This document shows, piece by piece, positions 9,828 through 18,547 of a stretch of 64,000 bases of DNA. The notes under the pieces are model-generated. The model saw nothing but the letters and a program-made list of their open reading frames with translations, was not told where the DNA came from and did no database searches. The position numbers were made by a program, and so were the translations under genes. The stretch is from positions 372,001 through 436,000 of the forward strand of contig NZ_AP019373.1 in NCBI RefSeq assembly GCF_004323595.1, given 5' to 3'. Source of the DNA: Sulfuricystis thermophila. Lineage in GTDB: Bacteria; Pseudomonadota; Gammaproteobacteria; Burkholderiales; Rhodocyclaceae. Position 1 is the first letter of the stretch, and every line of letters starts with the position of its first letter.

Positions 9828-11053
9828 TTCTTGATCGCCACCTTGCCGAGATCCCACAGCGGCAGGAACACGCCGAGCGCGAGGATCAGCACCATGATGC
9901 CGAGCAGCACGATGAGGATCGGTTCGATCTGTTGCGCCAGGGTCTTCAGTTCGTATTCGACCTCGTTCTGATACATGCCGGAGATCTCGTCCATCATCTC
10001 GTCGAGCGCGCCGGATTCCTCGCCCACCGCGATCATCTGCAGCACCACCGGCGTGAAGATGCCGGCGCCGATCGCCGCGCGCAGCACGGAATCGCCATGC
10101 TCGATCGCGGTGCGCATGTTCTCGATCTTCTCGGCAATGAAGTCGTTGTCCACGGTCTGGGCGACATTGGAAAGCGCCTGGATCACCGGTACACCGGAGC
10201 GCATCGCCAATGCGAAGCTACGGGCGAAGCGCGCCAGCGTGGCCTTCCTGACGATCTTGCCGGCGATCGGCAGCTTGAGCTTGATCTGGTCCCACCGGTA
10301 GCGGCCGCGCCGCGTGCCCATCCAGGCCCGGAAGCCGCCGGCGAGAGCCGCCAAACCGATCAGCAGTGCCGGCCACCAGCCGACGACGAAGTTCGACACG
10401 CCGATCAACAGCCGCGTCAAAAGCGGCAGCTCGGCGCCGAAGCCCTCGAAAATCTTGGCGAAGGCCGGAATCACCCAGATGTTGACGACGGCCATCGCGA
10501 CGACCATCGCGAGCACCACGAAACTCGGATAGCGCAGCGCCGAACGGACCTGCTCGCGCATGAAACGCTCGAACGCCAGATGATCGAACAGGCGCAGAAA
10601 GATTTCCTCGAGCCGGCCGGTCATCTCGCCGACGCGTACCATCGCGAGATAGAAGGGGGTGAACACCGTCGGATGGCGCGCCAGCGCCAGCGACAGCTCG
10701 CGGCCCGAGTCGAGGCTTTCGCGCACTTCTTTGAGCAGCGTTTTCATGGCCGGGTTGGCGCTCGATTCCTGCAGGCCCGCCAGTGCCCGCATGATCGGCA
10801 CGCCCGCCTTGAGCAGCGTGTAGATCTGGCGCGTAAAGAGCAGGGTGTCGATGTGGCCGATCTTCGGCTTGAACAACTTGAAACCCGTGTCGGACACCGT
10901 CAGCCCCGCCGCTGCAGGTGCCGCGCGGATTTCGGTGGGCGTGATGCCACTGCCGAACAGCATGTCGGCGATGGCGCCGGCATTCGCGCCTTCGAGCACG
11001 CCGGTGACGATTTCTCCAGCGCCGTTGCGACCGCGGTAGGTGAAGGCGGGCAT
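9824..11053 (-). CDS. mshG: Type II secretion/type IV pilus inner membrane platform protein (MshG/PilC/GspF)
   Basis: 409 residues with two T2SF domains (about 70-195 and 275-395), each ending in membrane helices; motifs FTRQIYTLLKAGVPIMRAL, FARSFALAMRSGVPVIQAL and the signature VGEESGALDEMM are clear. It is the membrane platform on which the ATPase acts during pilus assembly. It follows the ATPase gene by 3 bp and overlaps the minor prepilin gene. The MSHA assignment rests on the neighbouring MshE-like ATPase and MshA-like pilins, so the symbol is tentative. Confidence 0.88.
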   Translation of the reverse strand: MPAFTYRGRNGAGEIVTGVLEGANAGAIADMLFGSGITPTEIRAAPAAAGLTVSDTGFKLFKPKIGHIDTLLFTRQIYTLLKAGVPIMRALAGLQESSANPAMKTLLKEVRESLDSGRELSLALARHPTVFTPFYLAMVRVGEMTGRLEEIFLRLFDHLAFERFMREQVRSALRYPSFVVLAMVVAMAVVNIWVIPAFAKIFEGFGAELPLLTRLLIGVSNFVVGWWPALLIGLAALAGGFRAWMGTRRGRYRWDQIKLKLPIAGKIVRKATLARFARSFALAMRSGVPVIQALSNVAQTVDNDFIAEKIENMRTAIEHGDSVLRAAIGAGIFTPVVLQMIAVGEESGALDEMMDEISGMYQNEVEYELKTLAQQIEPILIVLLGIMVLILALGVFLPLWDLGKVAIKK

Positions 11054-11056
11054 CGC

Positions 11057-12763
11057 TTATTCGTCCAGTTGAGTGGCGACGCGCATCGCTTCCTCGATCG
11101 TGGTGCGGCCTTCGGTGACCAGGCGCACCGCGTCGCGGCGCAGTGTCTCGCCGGCCATCTGCTCACGGCCGAGGCGCATGAAGTCGGCAGGGTCGCCATG
11201 ATTGGCGGCCTCGACCAGGGCATTGGTCATTTCGAGGAATTCATAGACGGCCTGGCGGCCCTGATAGCCGCTGTTGCCGCAGTGGATACAGCCGCGACCG
11301 CGGACATAGCGGAAATCATCGACACGGTCGCCGAGTTCGTAGCGCAGCCATTCGCGCTCGTGCGGTTCGGGCTGGTAGGGGGCGCTGCAGTTCGGGCAGA
11401 CCACGCGTACTAGCCGCTGCGCCAGCACCAGCTGGATCGACAACGCCACCATGTAATTCGGCACCCCCATGTCTAGCAGGCGAATCGGCGTGGACAGCGC
11501 ATCGTTGGTGTGCAGCGTCGAGAGCACCAGGTGACCGGTCATCGCAGCGCGCATGCCGATCTCGGCGGTTTCCTGGTCGCGCATCTCGCCGACCAGGATG
11601 ATGTCCGGGTCATGACGCAACGCGGTGCGCAGCACCCGCGAGAAGGTCAAATCGATCTTCTCATGCACCTGCACCTGATTCAGCCCCGGCAGGCGGTATT
11701 CGACCGGGTCTTCGACCGTGATGATCTTTTTCTCCGGGCTGTTGAGCTCGTTCAAGGCGGCATAGAGCGTCGTCGTCTTGCCCGAGCCGGTCGGGCCGGT
11801 GACCAGTACGATGCCCGACGGGCGGTGGATCGCATGGCGGAAGCGCGCCAGCACGCGCGGTGGCATGGCCAACTTGTCGAGATGCAGCAAGCCGGTGTCC
11901 TGGGACAGCAGACGCATCACCACCGCCTCACCATACTGGGTCGGCATCGTCGCGATGCGCACGTCGATGCTCGCCCCGCGCACCTTGATGTTGAAGCGGC
12001 CATCCTGCGGCAGGCGCTTTTCCGAAATGTCCAGTCCCGACATGAGCTTCAGGCGCAGCACCACCGCCGACGCGATCTTGACGTCGGCCTCGGTCTGCAC
12101 GTGCAGCACGCCATCGATGCGGAAGCGGATGACCAGCGACTTTTCCTGCGGTTCGACATGGATGTCAGAAGCTTTCAGTTTGTGGGCTTCCTCGAACACC
12201 GTCTGCAACAGGCGCACCACGGGGGCGTCCTCGGCGCCTGGCGCAGTGCCGAACAATGCGCCGAACTCGACCGGGATGTCGCCCAGTTCCTGGGTCAGAT
12301 CTTTGGCCAGCCCGGCGATTTCCTCAGTGCGGCGGTAGACGCGATCCAGCAGCGGCAGCAATTGCCCTTCGGCGACCACGGCCAGATCGATATCACGACG
12401 CAACAGGCGGGCGATCTCGTCGAAGGCATTGAGATCCGTCGGATCGGACATGCCGACGCGCAACAGGCCGTTCTTTTCGTCCAGCACCAGCGCGCGGAAA
12501 CGGCGCGCCTGCGCTTCCGGCAACAGCTTGACGAGTTCCGGTCTGGGCTGGAAATCGCGCAGATCGACATACTCGGCGCCGAGCTGTCGTGCCAGCGCGC
12601 GGGCGATGGCCTCTTCAGTGACCAGGCCGGTATCGACGATCACCCGCCCCAGCTTGCGGCCGGTGATCTGCTGTTCCTTCAGCGCGCGATCGAGTTCATC
12701 TGGGGTCAACAAGCCCTGCTTGATCAGCAGGTCGCCGAGGCGGATCTTTTCAGGTCTGGCCAT
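11057..12763 (-). CDS. mshE: Pilus assembly ATPase (MshE/PilB/GspE family)
   Basis: 568 residues from the ATG at 12763 (MARPEKIRLGDLL). The N-terminal MshEN domains (about 1-150, with LGDLLIKQGLLTPDELD and LGRVIVDTGLVTEE) are the type that bind cyclic-di-GMP in MshE. The C-terminal GspE ATPase has Walker A TGPTGSGKTT, Asp box HDPDIILVGEMRD and the tetracysteine zinc motif CPNC...CIHCG. It powers pilus extension. An upstream in-frame ATG (12802) overlaps the divergent trmL start region and lacks an RBS. Confidence 0.92.
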   Translation of the reverse strand: MARPEKIRLGDLLIKQGLLTPDELDRALKEQQITGRKLGRVIVDTGLVTEEAIARALARQLGAEYVDLRDFQPRPELVKLLPEAQARRFRALVLDEKNGLLRVGMSDPTDLNAFDEIARLLRRDIDLAVVAEGQLLPLLDRVYRRTEEIAGLAKDLTQELGDIPVEFGALFGTAPGAEDAPVVRLLQTVFEEAHKLKASDIHVEPQEKSLVIRFRIDGVLHVQTEADVKIASAVVLRLKLMSGLDISEKRLPQDGRFNIKVRGASIDVRIATMPTQYGEAVVMRLLSQDTGLLHLDKLAMPPRVLARFRHAIHRPSGIVLVTGPTGSGKTTTLYAALNELNSPEKKIITVEDPVEYRLPGLNQVQVHEKIDLTFSRVLRTALRHDPDIILVGEMRDQETAEIGMRAAMTGHLVLSTLHTNDALSTPIRLLDMGVPNYMVALSIQLVLAQRLVRVVCPNCSAPYQPEPHEREWLRYELGDRVDDFRYVRGRGCIHCGNSGYQGRQAVYEFLEMTNALVEAANHGDPADFMRLGREQMAGETLRRDAVRLVTEGRTTIEEAMRVATQLDE

Positions 12764-12814
12764 GAGGGTCGGATCGTTCGATAAACTGCGACCTCCTACC
12801 ATGCCACAGCCGCG

Positions 12815-13279
12815 ATGTTCCAGATCGTTCTATATCAGCCGGAAATTCCGCCCAATACCGGCAATGTGATCCGGCTGGCGGCGAATGCCGGCTGCCGTTT
12901 GCATCTGGTCGAACCGCTCGGTTTCTCGGTTTCGGATGCCGCAATGCGGCGGGCGGGACTCGACTATGCCGAATTCGCCGAGGTACGCGTGCATCCAGAC
13001 TGGGCGGCTTGCCTTACCGCGCTCGGCCCGGTGCGTTGCTTCGCTTTCAGCACCAAAGGCGAGACGCGTTACGACACGGTGGCCTACCGGCCGGGCGATG
13101 CGCTCGTCTTCGGTCCGGAGACGCGCGGCCTGCCGCACGAGCTGCTGAAATCGTTACCGCCGGAGCGGCGCTTGCGGCTGCCGCTGAGGCCGGGCAACCG
13201 CAGCCTCAATCTTTCCAATACCGTGGCGATCGCCGTCTATGAGGCCTGGCGACAGCAGGGGTTTACCGGCGGCTGCTGA
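12815..13279 (+). CDS. trmL: tRNA (cytidine/uridine-34-2'-O)-methyltransferase TrmL
   Basis: 154-residue SPOUT methyltransferase. MFQIVLYQPEIPPNTGNVIRL opens motif 1; FGPETRGLP and LNLSNTVAIAVYE form the knotted SAM site. Length matches the family (about 155). It methylates the wobble ribose of tRNA-Leu isoacceptors. Divergent from the pilus ATPase gene. Its TGA stop is immediately followed by the terminal repeat of a palindromic element. Confidence 0.95.
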   Translation: MFQIVLYQPEIPPNTGNVIRLAANAGCRLHLVEPLGFSVSDAAMRRAGLDYAEFAEVRVHPDWAACLTALGPVRCFAFSTKGETRYDTVAYRPGDALVFGPETRGLPHELLKSLPPERRLRLPLRPGNRSLNLSNTVAIAVYEAWRQQGFTGGC

Positions 13280-13427
13280 GAGCTTGTGAAAAATTCTGCT
13301 GCGCGGCCTGCTGGCTGCGTTGCGCGGTGCTCGCTCCCTCGCCTAACTCCATGTTATGTCTCGGTCGCTCCGCTCCGTGCGCCTTGCCATCAGCCTGCTC
13401 GCGACGAATTTTTTTCACAAGCTCTGA
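13279..13427. repeat. 149-bp palindromic MITE-like element between trmL and gpsA
   Basis: Ends are inverted repeats: left AGAGCTTGTGAAAAATTC (13279-13296) and right GAATTTTTTTCACAAGCTCT (13408-13427). The inner part is an imperfect palindrome built on GCGTTGCGCGG...GTCGCTCCGCTCC and has no coding potential. No transposase and no clear target duplication are visible. It occupies the whole intergenic space between the convergent trmL and gpsA genes, so it may also act as a transcription end structure. Confidence 0.65.
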
Positions 13428-13430
13428 GCG

Positions 13431-13456
13431 GTGCCGTCCCGCCAGCGCCGAGTTTC
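13431..13456 (-). repeat. Dispersed repeat, intergenic copy after the palindromic element
   Basis: GTGCCGTCCCGCCAGCGCCGAG is a near-exact reverse copy of the core, placed 4 bp after the 149-bp element and just before the gpsA stop. Confidence 0.8.
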
Positions 13457-13465
13457 GCAGGGGTT

Positions 13466-14446
13466 TCACTCATGTTTGGGATCTCGGTTCATCAGCCGCT
13501 CCACCGCGTCGGCTGGAGACAGCCGGCCGTCGAGCACGTCGCAGACGGTCGCGGTGATCGGCATTTCCACGCCGATCGCTGCGGCGCGGCGGGCGACTTC
13601 ATGGGCGGTATGCACGCCTTCGGCGACATGGCCGAGCTCACGCTGGATTCTTTCCAGCGGTTGGCCGCTGGCGAGCGCCAGGCCTAACTGCCGGTTGCGT
13701 GACAGATCGCCGGTGCAGGTGAGGATCAGATCGCCCAGGCCGGACAGCCCCATGAAGGTCTCCGCCCGCGCGCCGAGCGCGACGCCGAAACGGGTGATCT
13801 CGGCCAGGCCGCGCGTCATCAGCGCGGCGCGAGCGTTCAGCCCCAGGCCGAGGCCGTCGCAGATGCCGGTGGCGATGGCGATGACATTCTTCACCGCGCC
13901 GCCGACCTCGACGCCGATCAGATCGTCGTTGGCATAGACACGCAACCGCGAGCTGTTCAGCGCCAAGGCGGTGCGTTCGGCGAAACCGCTGTCCTTTGAC
14001 GCCAGCGTCACTGCGGTGGGGAGACTGCGTGCCACTTCCGCGGCGAAACTCGGGCCGCTCAAGGCGCCGCAGCGTGCCTGCGCGTGAACGGCGGCGACGA
14101 CCTGATGCGGCAGCAGGCCGCTGCCGGCCTCCAGCCCCTTGCAGACCCAGAGGAAGGGCAACTCTGGCCGAGCAGAGGCAAGGCGGGCGGCGGCATCGCG
14201 CAGCCCGGCCATCGGCGTGGCGATCAGGGCCAGTTCGGCGGCGGCGACCGTCGCGGCGAAATCCGCGCTGACGGCGATTGTCTCGGGGAAGGGGAAGCCA
14301 GGGAGGTAGCGGACGTTTTCGCGGGCCGCGTTCATCGCGGCGACGTGCTTGGCACGCCAGCTCCACAGGCTCACCGTATGGCGGTGCGCGAACGAGAGCG
14401 CCAGCGCGGTGCCCCAGGCGCCGGCGCCGAGAACCGCAATTTTCAT
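13466..14446 (-). CDS. gpsA: Glycerol-3-phosphate dehydrogenase [NAD(P)+]
   Basis: 326 residues. N-terminal Rossmann motif GAGAWGTAL (7-15), then [19 protein letters not shown] and the substrate-domain helix [22 protein letters not shown] with the catalytic Lys. It reduces dihydroxyacetone phosphate to sn-glycerol 3-phosphate for phospholipid synthesis. The start shares one base with the stop of the upstream SH3 gene. Last gene of the arsR-rhodanese-grxC-secB-SH3-gpsA run, a familiar betaproteobacterial order. Confidence 0.96.
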   Translation of the reverse strand: MKIAVLGAGAWGTALALSFAHRHTVSLWSWRAKHVAAMNAARENVRYLPGFPFPETIAVSADFAATVAAAELALIATPMAGLRDAAARLASARPELPFLWVCKGLEAGSGLLPHQVVAAVHAQARCGALSGPSFAAEVARSLPTAVTLASKDSGFAERTALALNSSRLRVYANDDLIGVEVGGAVKNVIAIATGICDGLGLGLNARAALMTRGLAEITRFGVALGARAETFMGLSGLGDLILTCTGDLSRNRQLGLALASGQPLERIQRELGHVAEGVHTAHEVARRAAAIGVEMPITATVCDVLDGRLSPADAVERLMNRDPKHE

Positions 14447-14883
14447 CAGAGCCCCCAGACCTGGCTGGCTTTCACGAAGCCGGTCTCGCCATCGCGATGG
14501 TGCACCTTCACCCAGCCGGGCGGACCGGCGTCGAGGTATTCCAGCAACACGTCGCTCTCGGCTTCGAACACCAGCCGGGCGGTGTCGCTGGCCTCACTGC
14601 GTACTTGGGCGCCGCCAGTGCGCACTTGCAGCATGCGGCGATCAGAGAGCTGACGGCGTTCGATCCAGGCCAGATCGCCCTTCATGTCGCGCACCTTGGA
14701 CCAGGCGTCGAGACTGACGACGACTTCCACCGGCGTGCCCGGGGCGATCACGAAAAGCGGTTTGGCCTTTTGCGACGGGGCATCGAACAATACCGCGGCC
14801 TCAGTGACCGAGCGATAGTCGAGTCCCCAGGCGAGGGCGGGGGCGACGAAGAGCGCGAGCCAGGCGATGCCGCGCACCGTCAC
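14446..14883 (-). CDS. Secreted SH3-domain protein
   Basis: 145 residues. A signal peptide (about 1-19, [16 protein letters not shown]) is followed by two bacterial SH3-like repeats: about 22-80 ([10 protein letters not shown]...[14 protein letters not shown]) and 85-145 ([15 protein letters not shown]...[21 protein letters not shown]). Such domains usually bind cell-wall peptides. The GTG start at 14883 overlaps the secB stop (GTGA). Function unknown; probably an envelope protein cotranscribed with secB and gpsA. Confidence 0.8.
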   Translation of the reverse strand: MTVRGIAWLALFVAPALAWGLDYRSVTEAAVLFDAPSQKAKPLFVIAPGTPVEVVVSLDAWSKVRDMKGDLAWIERRQLSDRRMLQVRTGGAQVRSEASDTARLVFEAESDVLLEYLDAGPPGWVKVHHRDGETGFVKASQVWGL

Positions 14884-15359
14884 TGGATCGGCACCTCGTG
14901 GGGTCCGCGCGCTTCCGCCTGGGCCTGCTGTTGCTCGAGGCGCTGGCGATAGATGGCCTCGAAATTCACCGGGGCGAGCAGCACGGGCGGGAAGCCGGCG
15001 CGGGTGATCGCGTCGGAAATCGTTTCGCGCGCATACGGAAACAGGATGTTCGGGCAGGCGACGGCGATGATCGGTTCGAGCTCCTCGTCCGGCACGTTGC
15101 GGATTTGGAAGATGCCGGCCTGGGCCGCCTCGACGAGGAATTGCGTCTTCTCGCCGATCTTGGCGCTCACCGTCAACGTCAGCACGACGTTGAACACGCC
15201 ATCGCCGACGGCCTCGCCGCCGGTCTGCATCTGCAGACTGACCTGCGCCTGCTCGCGCTCAAGAAAACAGTGCGGAGCGTTCGGGACTTCGACCGACAGA
15301 TCCTTGACGTAGATCTTCTCGATACTGAAAACCGGGGCGTTGCTGTCTTGTTCGTTCAT
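14880..15359 (-). CDS. secB: Protein-export chaperone SecB
   Basis: 159 residues, matching SecB in length and in the motifs FSIEKIYVKDLSVEVPNAP and ACPNILFPYARETISDAI followed by FPPVLLAPVNFEAIY. SecB keeps preproteins unfolded and delivers them to SecA. The usual partner grxC lies 21 bp upstream. Confidence 0.97.
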   Translation of the reverse strand: MNEQDSNAPVFSIEKIYVKDLSVEVPNAPHCFLEREQAQVSLQMQTGGEAVGDGVFNVVLTLTVSAKIGEKTQFLVEAAQAGIFQIRNVPDEELEPIIAVACPNILFPYARETISDAITRAGFPPVLLAPVNFEAIYRQRLEQQQAQAEARGPHEVPIQ

Positions 15360-15380
15360 GATGGTCCCATCGCAAAGTGA

Positions 15381-15641
15381 TCAATGACCGAGCAGGGGGT
15401 CGAGCTTACCCTGCCGGTCGAGTTCGTGAAGGTCGTCGCAGCCGCCGACATGCCGGCCGTCGATGAAGATCTGCGGCACGGTGCGCGCGCCGGGTACCCG
15501 CGCTTCCATTTCCTGACGTTTGGCCGGATCGAGGTCGACGCGGATCTTTTCGATGTCGGTCACCCCCTTGCGCCGGAGCAGCGCCTCGGCGCGTACGCAG
15601 TAAGGGCAGACGGCGGTGGCATACATTTCGACCTTGGCCAT
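15381..15641 (-). CDS. grxC: Glutaredoxin 3
   Basis: 86 residues with redox site CPYC at 12-15 and the GSH-binding loop TVPQIFIDGRHVGGCDDL. It reduces disulfides and glutathionylated proteins with glutathione. Encoded directly after the membrane rhodanese (10 bp) and before secB, so thiol and sulfane-sulfur functions share one operon. Confidence 0.96.
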   Translation of the reverse strand: MAKVEMYATAVCPYCVRAEALLRRKGVTDIEKIRVDLDPAKRQEMEARVPGARTVPQIFIDGRHVGGCDDLHELDRQGKLDPLLGH

Positions 15642-15651
15642 GAGGGCTCCC

Positions 15652-16059
15652 TTATTTTTTGCTCACCGGCAGGCCGGCGTCGATCCAGGCGCGCATGCCG
15701 CCGGCCAGATTGAAAACTTGCGGAAACCCCGCCTTCTGCAGCATCCGGGCGGCGGAACTGGAGCGGTTGCCGCTGGCGCAGACGAGAATCACGGGCTTGT
15801 CCTTGGTTTTCTCGATCTCGACGATGTGTTTGCCGAACTGGCTGAGCGGGATGTGGCGCGCCGCCGGAATATGACCCGCCGACCATTCGGCCGTCTCGCG
15901 CACATCGACGACGAGTGCATCCTGCCGGTTGATCAACAAGGTCGCCTCGGCGACCGAAACGTTCTTGCCGCCACTGCCCTTGACCGTCTGCCAGAGCAGC
16001 ATGCCACCGCTCACTGCAGCGAGGGTGACCCACATCAGATTCTGCTGGATGAACTCCAT
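15652..16059 (-). CDS. Membrane-anchored rhodanese (sulfurtransferase)
   Basis: 135 residues. One N-terminal membrane segment (about 8-25, LMWVTLAAVSGGMLLW) and a single rhodanese domain with active-site loop CASGNRS; the catalytic Cys is residue 94. The domain most likely faces the cytoplasm, because the hydrophobic stretch has few N-terminal charges and the family member YgaP is arranged so, but topology is inferred. It would pass sulfane sulfur via a persulfide. The ArsR regulator is encoded just upstream in the same direction. Confidence 0.88.
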   Translation of the reverse strand: MEFIQQNLMWVTLAAVSGGMLLWQTVKGSGGKNVSVAEATLLINRQDALVVDVRETAEWSAGHIPAARHIPLSQFGKHIVEIEKTKDKPVILVCASGNRSSSAARMLQKAGFPQVFNLAGGMRAWIDAGLPVSKK

Positions 16060-16079
16060 TGACTCTTCTGCACTTCCTG

Positions 16080-16107
16080 AAAAAAAACGAGACCGCTCAG
16101 GCGGTCG
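16080..16107 (-). terminator. Terminator/attenuator at the arsR stop codon
   Basis: On the minus strand GACCGC-CTGA-GCGGTC followed by TCGTTTTTTTT. The TGA stop of the arsR gene lies in the loop. It would end or attenuate transcription before the rhodanese gene. Confidence 0.7.
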
Positions 16108-16426
16108 GACTGACGCCGCAGAATACCTCGCGCATCATGCCGATCAGCTGCAGGGTGCGCTGGTCGGCGACGCGATAGTAAACCCGGTTGGCGTCCTTGC
16201 GCGTGGAGAGGATGCCCTTGTCGCGCAGGATGGCCAGATGCTGGGAAATGTTGCTCTGCGAAGTGCCGACGGCTTCGACGATCTCCTGCACGCAGACTTC
16301 CCGGTCGCCGACGACACAGAGGATCTTCAACCGCAGTGGATGGGAGATCGATTTCAGCGCCCGCGCGGCGATCATGATTTGATCATGACGGCTGGCGAGG
16401 TCGTCGATGGTGGGGTGAGGATTCAT
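16097..16426 (-). CDS. ArsR-family regulator, BigR/SqrR/YgaV-like (putative persulfide sensor)
   Basis: 109 residues from ATG 16426. Winged helix with recognition helix TSQSNISQHLAIL and wing TRKDANRVYYRV. Metal sites of ArsR/SmtB type (CxC) are absent. Instead a Cys lies in helix 2 (Cys37, LKILCVV) and another in helix 5 near the C-terminus (Cys103, REVFCG), the two positions used by SqrR, BigR and YgaV to form a tetrasulfide with persulfides; Cys45 is extra. The neighbour is a membrane rhodanese, as in E. coli ygaV-ygaP. Sensing of persulfides is therefore likely but inferred. Confidence 0.8.
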   Translation of the reverse strand: MNPHPTIDDLASRHDQIMIAARALKSISHPLRLKILCVVGDREVCVQEIVEAVGTSQSNISQHLAILRDKGILSTRKDANRVYYRVADQRTLQLIGMMREVFCGVSPTA

Positions 16427-16491
16427 GGCTCGACAGTGGGAAGCAAGGTGAGTCGCGTCGGAGAAACTCGGCGGCAAATGGACAGGGCGCG

Positions 16492-16520
16492 ATCATACTT
16501 CGATTAAAATCCTCTGTCGA
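16492..16520 (-). promoter_or_regulatory. Sigma-70-type promoter for arsR
   Basis: On the minus strand TCGACA (-35, 16520-16515), a 17-nt spacer and TATGAT (-10, 16497-16492). It points at the arsR start 66 nt away. It overlaps the space in front of the divergent gpmA gene. Confidence 0.5.
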
Positions 16521-16552
16521 TTCTCCTCTGACCACCTTTTCCCTTTCCGATC

Positions 16553-17302
16553 ATGTACAAACTCGTATTGCTGCGCCACGGCGAATCCACCTGGAACCAG
16601 GAAAACCGCTTCACCGGCTGGACCGATGTCGGTCTGACCGAGAAAGGCATCGCCGAGGCGAAGGCTGCTGGCCAGCTGCTGAAGGCGCAAGGTTTCGATT
16701 TCGACATCGCCTACACCTCGATGCTCAAGCGGGCGATCAAGACGCTGTGGATCGTGCTCGAGGAAATGGACCGCATGTGGCTGCCGGTGGTCAATTCCTG
16801 GCGGCTCAACGAGCGGCATTACGGCGCTTTGCAGGGGCTCAACAAGGCCGAGACGGCCGCCAAGTTCGGCGAGGAACAGGTGAAGCTCTGGCGGCGTTCC
16901 TACGATGTCCGGCCGCCGGCGCTGGACAAGAACGACCCGCGCTACGACGTGCATGATCCGCGTTACGCGAACCTCGCCCCGGGGCTTTACCCGGCGGCGG
17001 AATGTCTGAAAGACACGGTCGAACGCTTCCTGCCGATCTGGTTCGACAGCATCGCGCCGGCGGTCAAGTCCGGCAAGCGCGTGCTCGTCACCGCGCATGG
17101 CAACAGCCTGCGGGCGCTGATCAAGTATCTCGACAACATCTCCGACCAGGACATCGTCAATCTCAACGTGCCCACCGGCCAGCCGCTGGTGTATGAGTTC
17201 GATGCCGAACTCAGGCCGCTCACCAGCTATTATCTGGGTGACCCGGAAGCGGTCGCCGCCGCCCAGGCCGCCGTGGCAAATCAGGGCAAAGCCAAGGTTT
17301 GA
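16553..17302 (+). CDS. gpmA: 2,3-bisphosphoglycerate-dependent phosphoglycerate mutase
   Basis: 249 residues. Phosphohistidine motif [18 protein letters not shown] at 6-23 (His9) and the second His in [14 protein letters not shown]. Length and sequence match GpmA (dPGM). It interconverts 3- and 2-phosphoglycerate in glycolysis and gluconeogenesis. The TGA stop overlaps the TTG start of the next gene. Confidence 0.97.
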   Translation: MYKLVLLRHGESTWNQENRFTGWTDVGLTEKGIAEAKAAGQLLKAQGFDFDIAYTSMLKRAIKTLWIVLEEMDRMWLPVVNSWRLNERHYGALQGLNKAETAAKFGEEQVKLWRRSYDVRPPALDKNDPRYDVHDPRYANLAPGLYPAAECLKDTVERFLPIWFDSIAPAVKSGKRVLVTAHGNSLRALIKYLDNISDQDIVNLNVPTGQPLVYEFDAELRPLTSYYLGDPEAVAAAQAAVANQGKAKV

Positions 17303-18507
17303 TCCGCACCTTCATCGCGGCGGTTTTCGCGGTTTCGAGCCTCCTTCCACCGCTGGCGTGGGGGGCAGGCGAACGCGAGAAAGCGAAACTCGACGCGGTG
17401 CGCGAGCAGCGTGCCGCGCTCGAGCGCCAACTGCGGGAAAAGGAGGCGGCGCGCGCCAGTGCTGCCGACCAGCTGCGTGAAATCGAGCGCGCGATCGCCG
17501 CCAGCGCTCGCAAGCTGCGCGCCCTGGGCGAGGAACGCGCCGCAGCGCGCAGCGAGCTCGCCAAGCATGAGCGTGAGCTCAAGCGGCTTTCCGCCCAGAC
17601 GGCCGCTCGCCAGGCCCAGCTCGCGATGCTCTTGCGCCACCAGTTCCGGCCCCAGGAGACCGATGCGTTGGCAATGTGGCTCGCCGGCGACGATCCGAAC
17701 GAAGCTGCGCGCGATCGCTATTTCCTGGCCCAGCTCGCCCGCGCGAAAGCCGAATTGATCGATCAGTTGCGCGAGGATGCGGCCGAAACCCGGCGACTCG
17801 CCGAGCTGGTCCGCCAACGCAATGTCCAGCTCACCGAGCTTGCCAGACGCGAAGAGGTGGAGCGCGCCACGCTGAGCAAGCAGCAGCACGAGCGCCAGGC
17901 CCTGCTGGCGAAACTTTCCAGCCAGATCCAGGCGCAGCGGCGCACGATCGAGACCTTGAAGCAGGACGAGCGGCGGCTGGCCGATCTGCTCGCCTCGCTG
18001 GCGAAAAAGAAGACACCGGCGCGTCCGTCCAAAGTGCCAGCGGGCAAAACCCCGAGTGCTTCTCCTGCGGCCCCGACGCTCAGCACCGAGCCAGCCAATG
18101 CGAGCGGAGCTTTCACCCGGCTGCGCGGCCGGCTGCCCTGGCCGGTCAAGGGCAGCGTCGCCGCGCGCTTCGGCACTCCTCGCGAGGAAGGCCGATTGCT
18201 CTGGAAAGGGCTGTTCATCCGCGCGCCGGAAGGTGCCGACGTGCGCGCCGTTGCCGACGGCGTGGTGGTATTCGCCGACTGGCTGCGCGGCTATGGCAAC
18301 CTCTTGATCATCGACCATGATGATGGCTTCCTGTCGATCTACGGCAACAACCAGACCCTGCTCGCCGAGGTCGGTCAGAAGGTGAGTGCCGGCAAGCCGG
18401 TGGCCACCGTCGGCGCCAGTGGGGGCTTGCCGGAATCGGGTTTATACTTTGAGCTCAGGCATAGAGGGCAGGCATTCGATCCCGGCAAATGGCTTGCCGG
18501 ACCGTGA
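17299..18507 (+). CDS. EnvC-like murein hydrolase activator (degenerate LytM/M23)
   Basis: 402 residues from TTG 17299. Signal peptide (about 1-22), long coiled coil rich in E/R/Q/A (about 24-235), a Pro/Ala linker, then a LytM/M23 domain (about 290-400). The zinc ligands of true endopeptidases are replaced: the usual H-x-H region reads YFELRHRG and the N-terminal ligand motif is absent, as in EnvC and NlpD, which activate amidases and do not cut murein themselves. A gpmA-envC-ctpA order is common in related bacteria. Confidence 0.9.
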   Translation: MIRTFIAAVFAVSSLLPPLAWGAGEREKAKLDAVREQRAALERQLREKEAARASAADQLREIERAIAASARKLRALGEERAAARSELAKHERELKRLSAQTAARQAQLAMLLRHQFRPQETDALAMWLAGDDPNEAARDRYFLAQLARAKAELIDQLREDAAETRRLAELVRQRNVQLTELARREEVERATLSKQQHERQALLAKLSSQIQAQRRTIETLKQDERRLADLLASLAKKKTPARPSKVPAGKTPSASPAAPTLSTEPANASGAFTRLRGRLPWPVKGSVAARFGTPREEGRLLWKGLFIRAPEGADVRAVADGVVVFADWLRGYGNLLIIDHDDGFLSIYGNNQTLLAEVGQKVSAGKPVATVGASGGLPESGLYFELRHRGQAFDPGKWLAGP

Positions 18508-18547
18508 AGCCGTCCGAGGGTCGCCATCACCACACGGGTAATTCCAT

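Noticed and set aside
9809-11413. 534-codon plus-strand frame opposite the pilus platform gene
   Set aside because: Antisense shadow; composition rich in Arg/His/Gln without domains.
13263-13469. Small minus-strand frame across the palindromic element
   Set aside because: It spans a structured noncoding repeat and has no RBS or homology.
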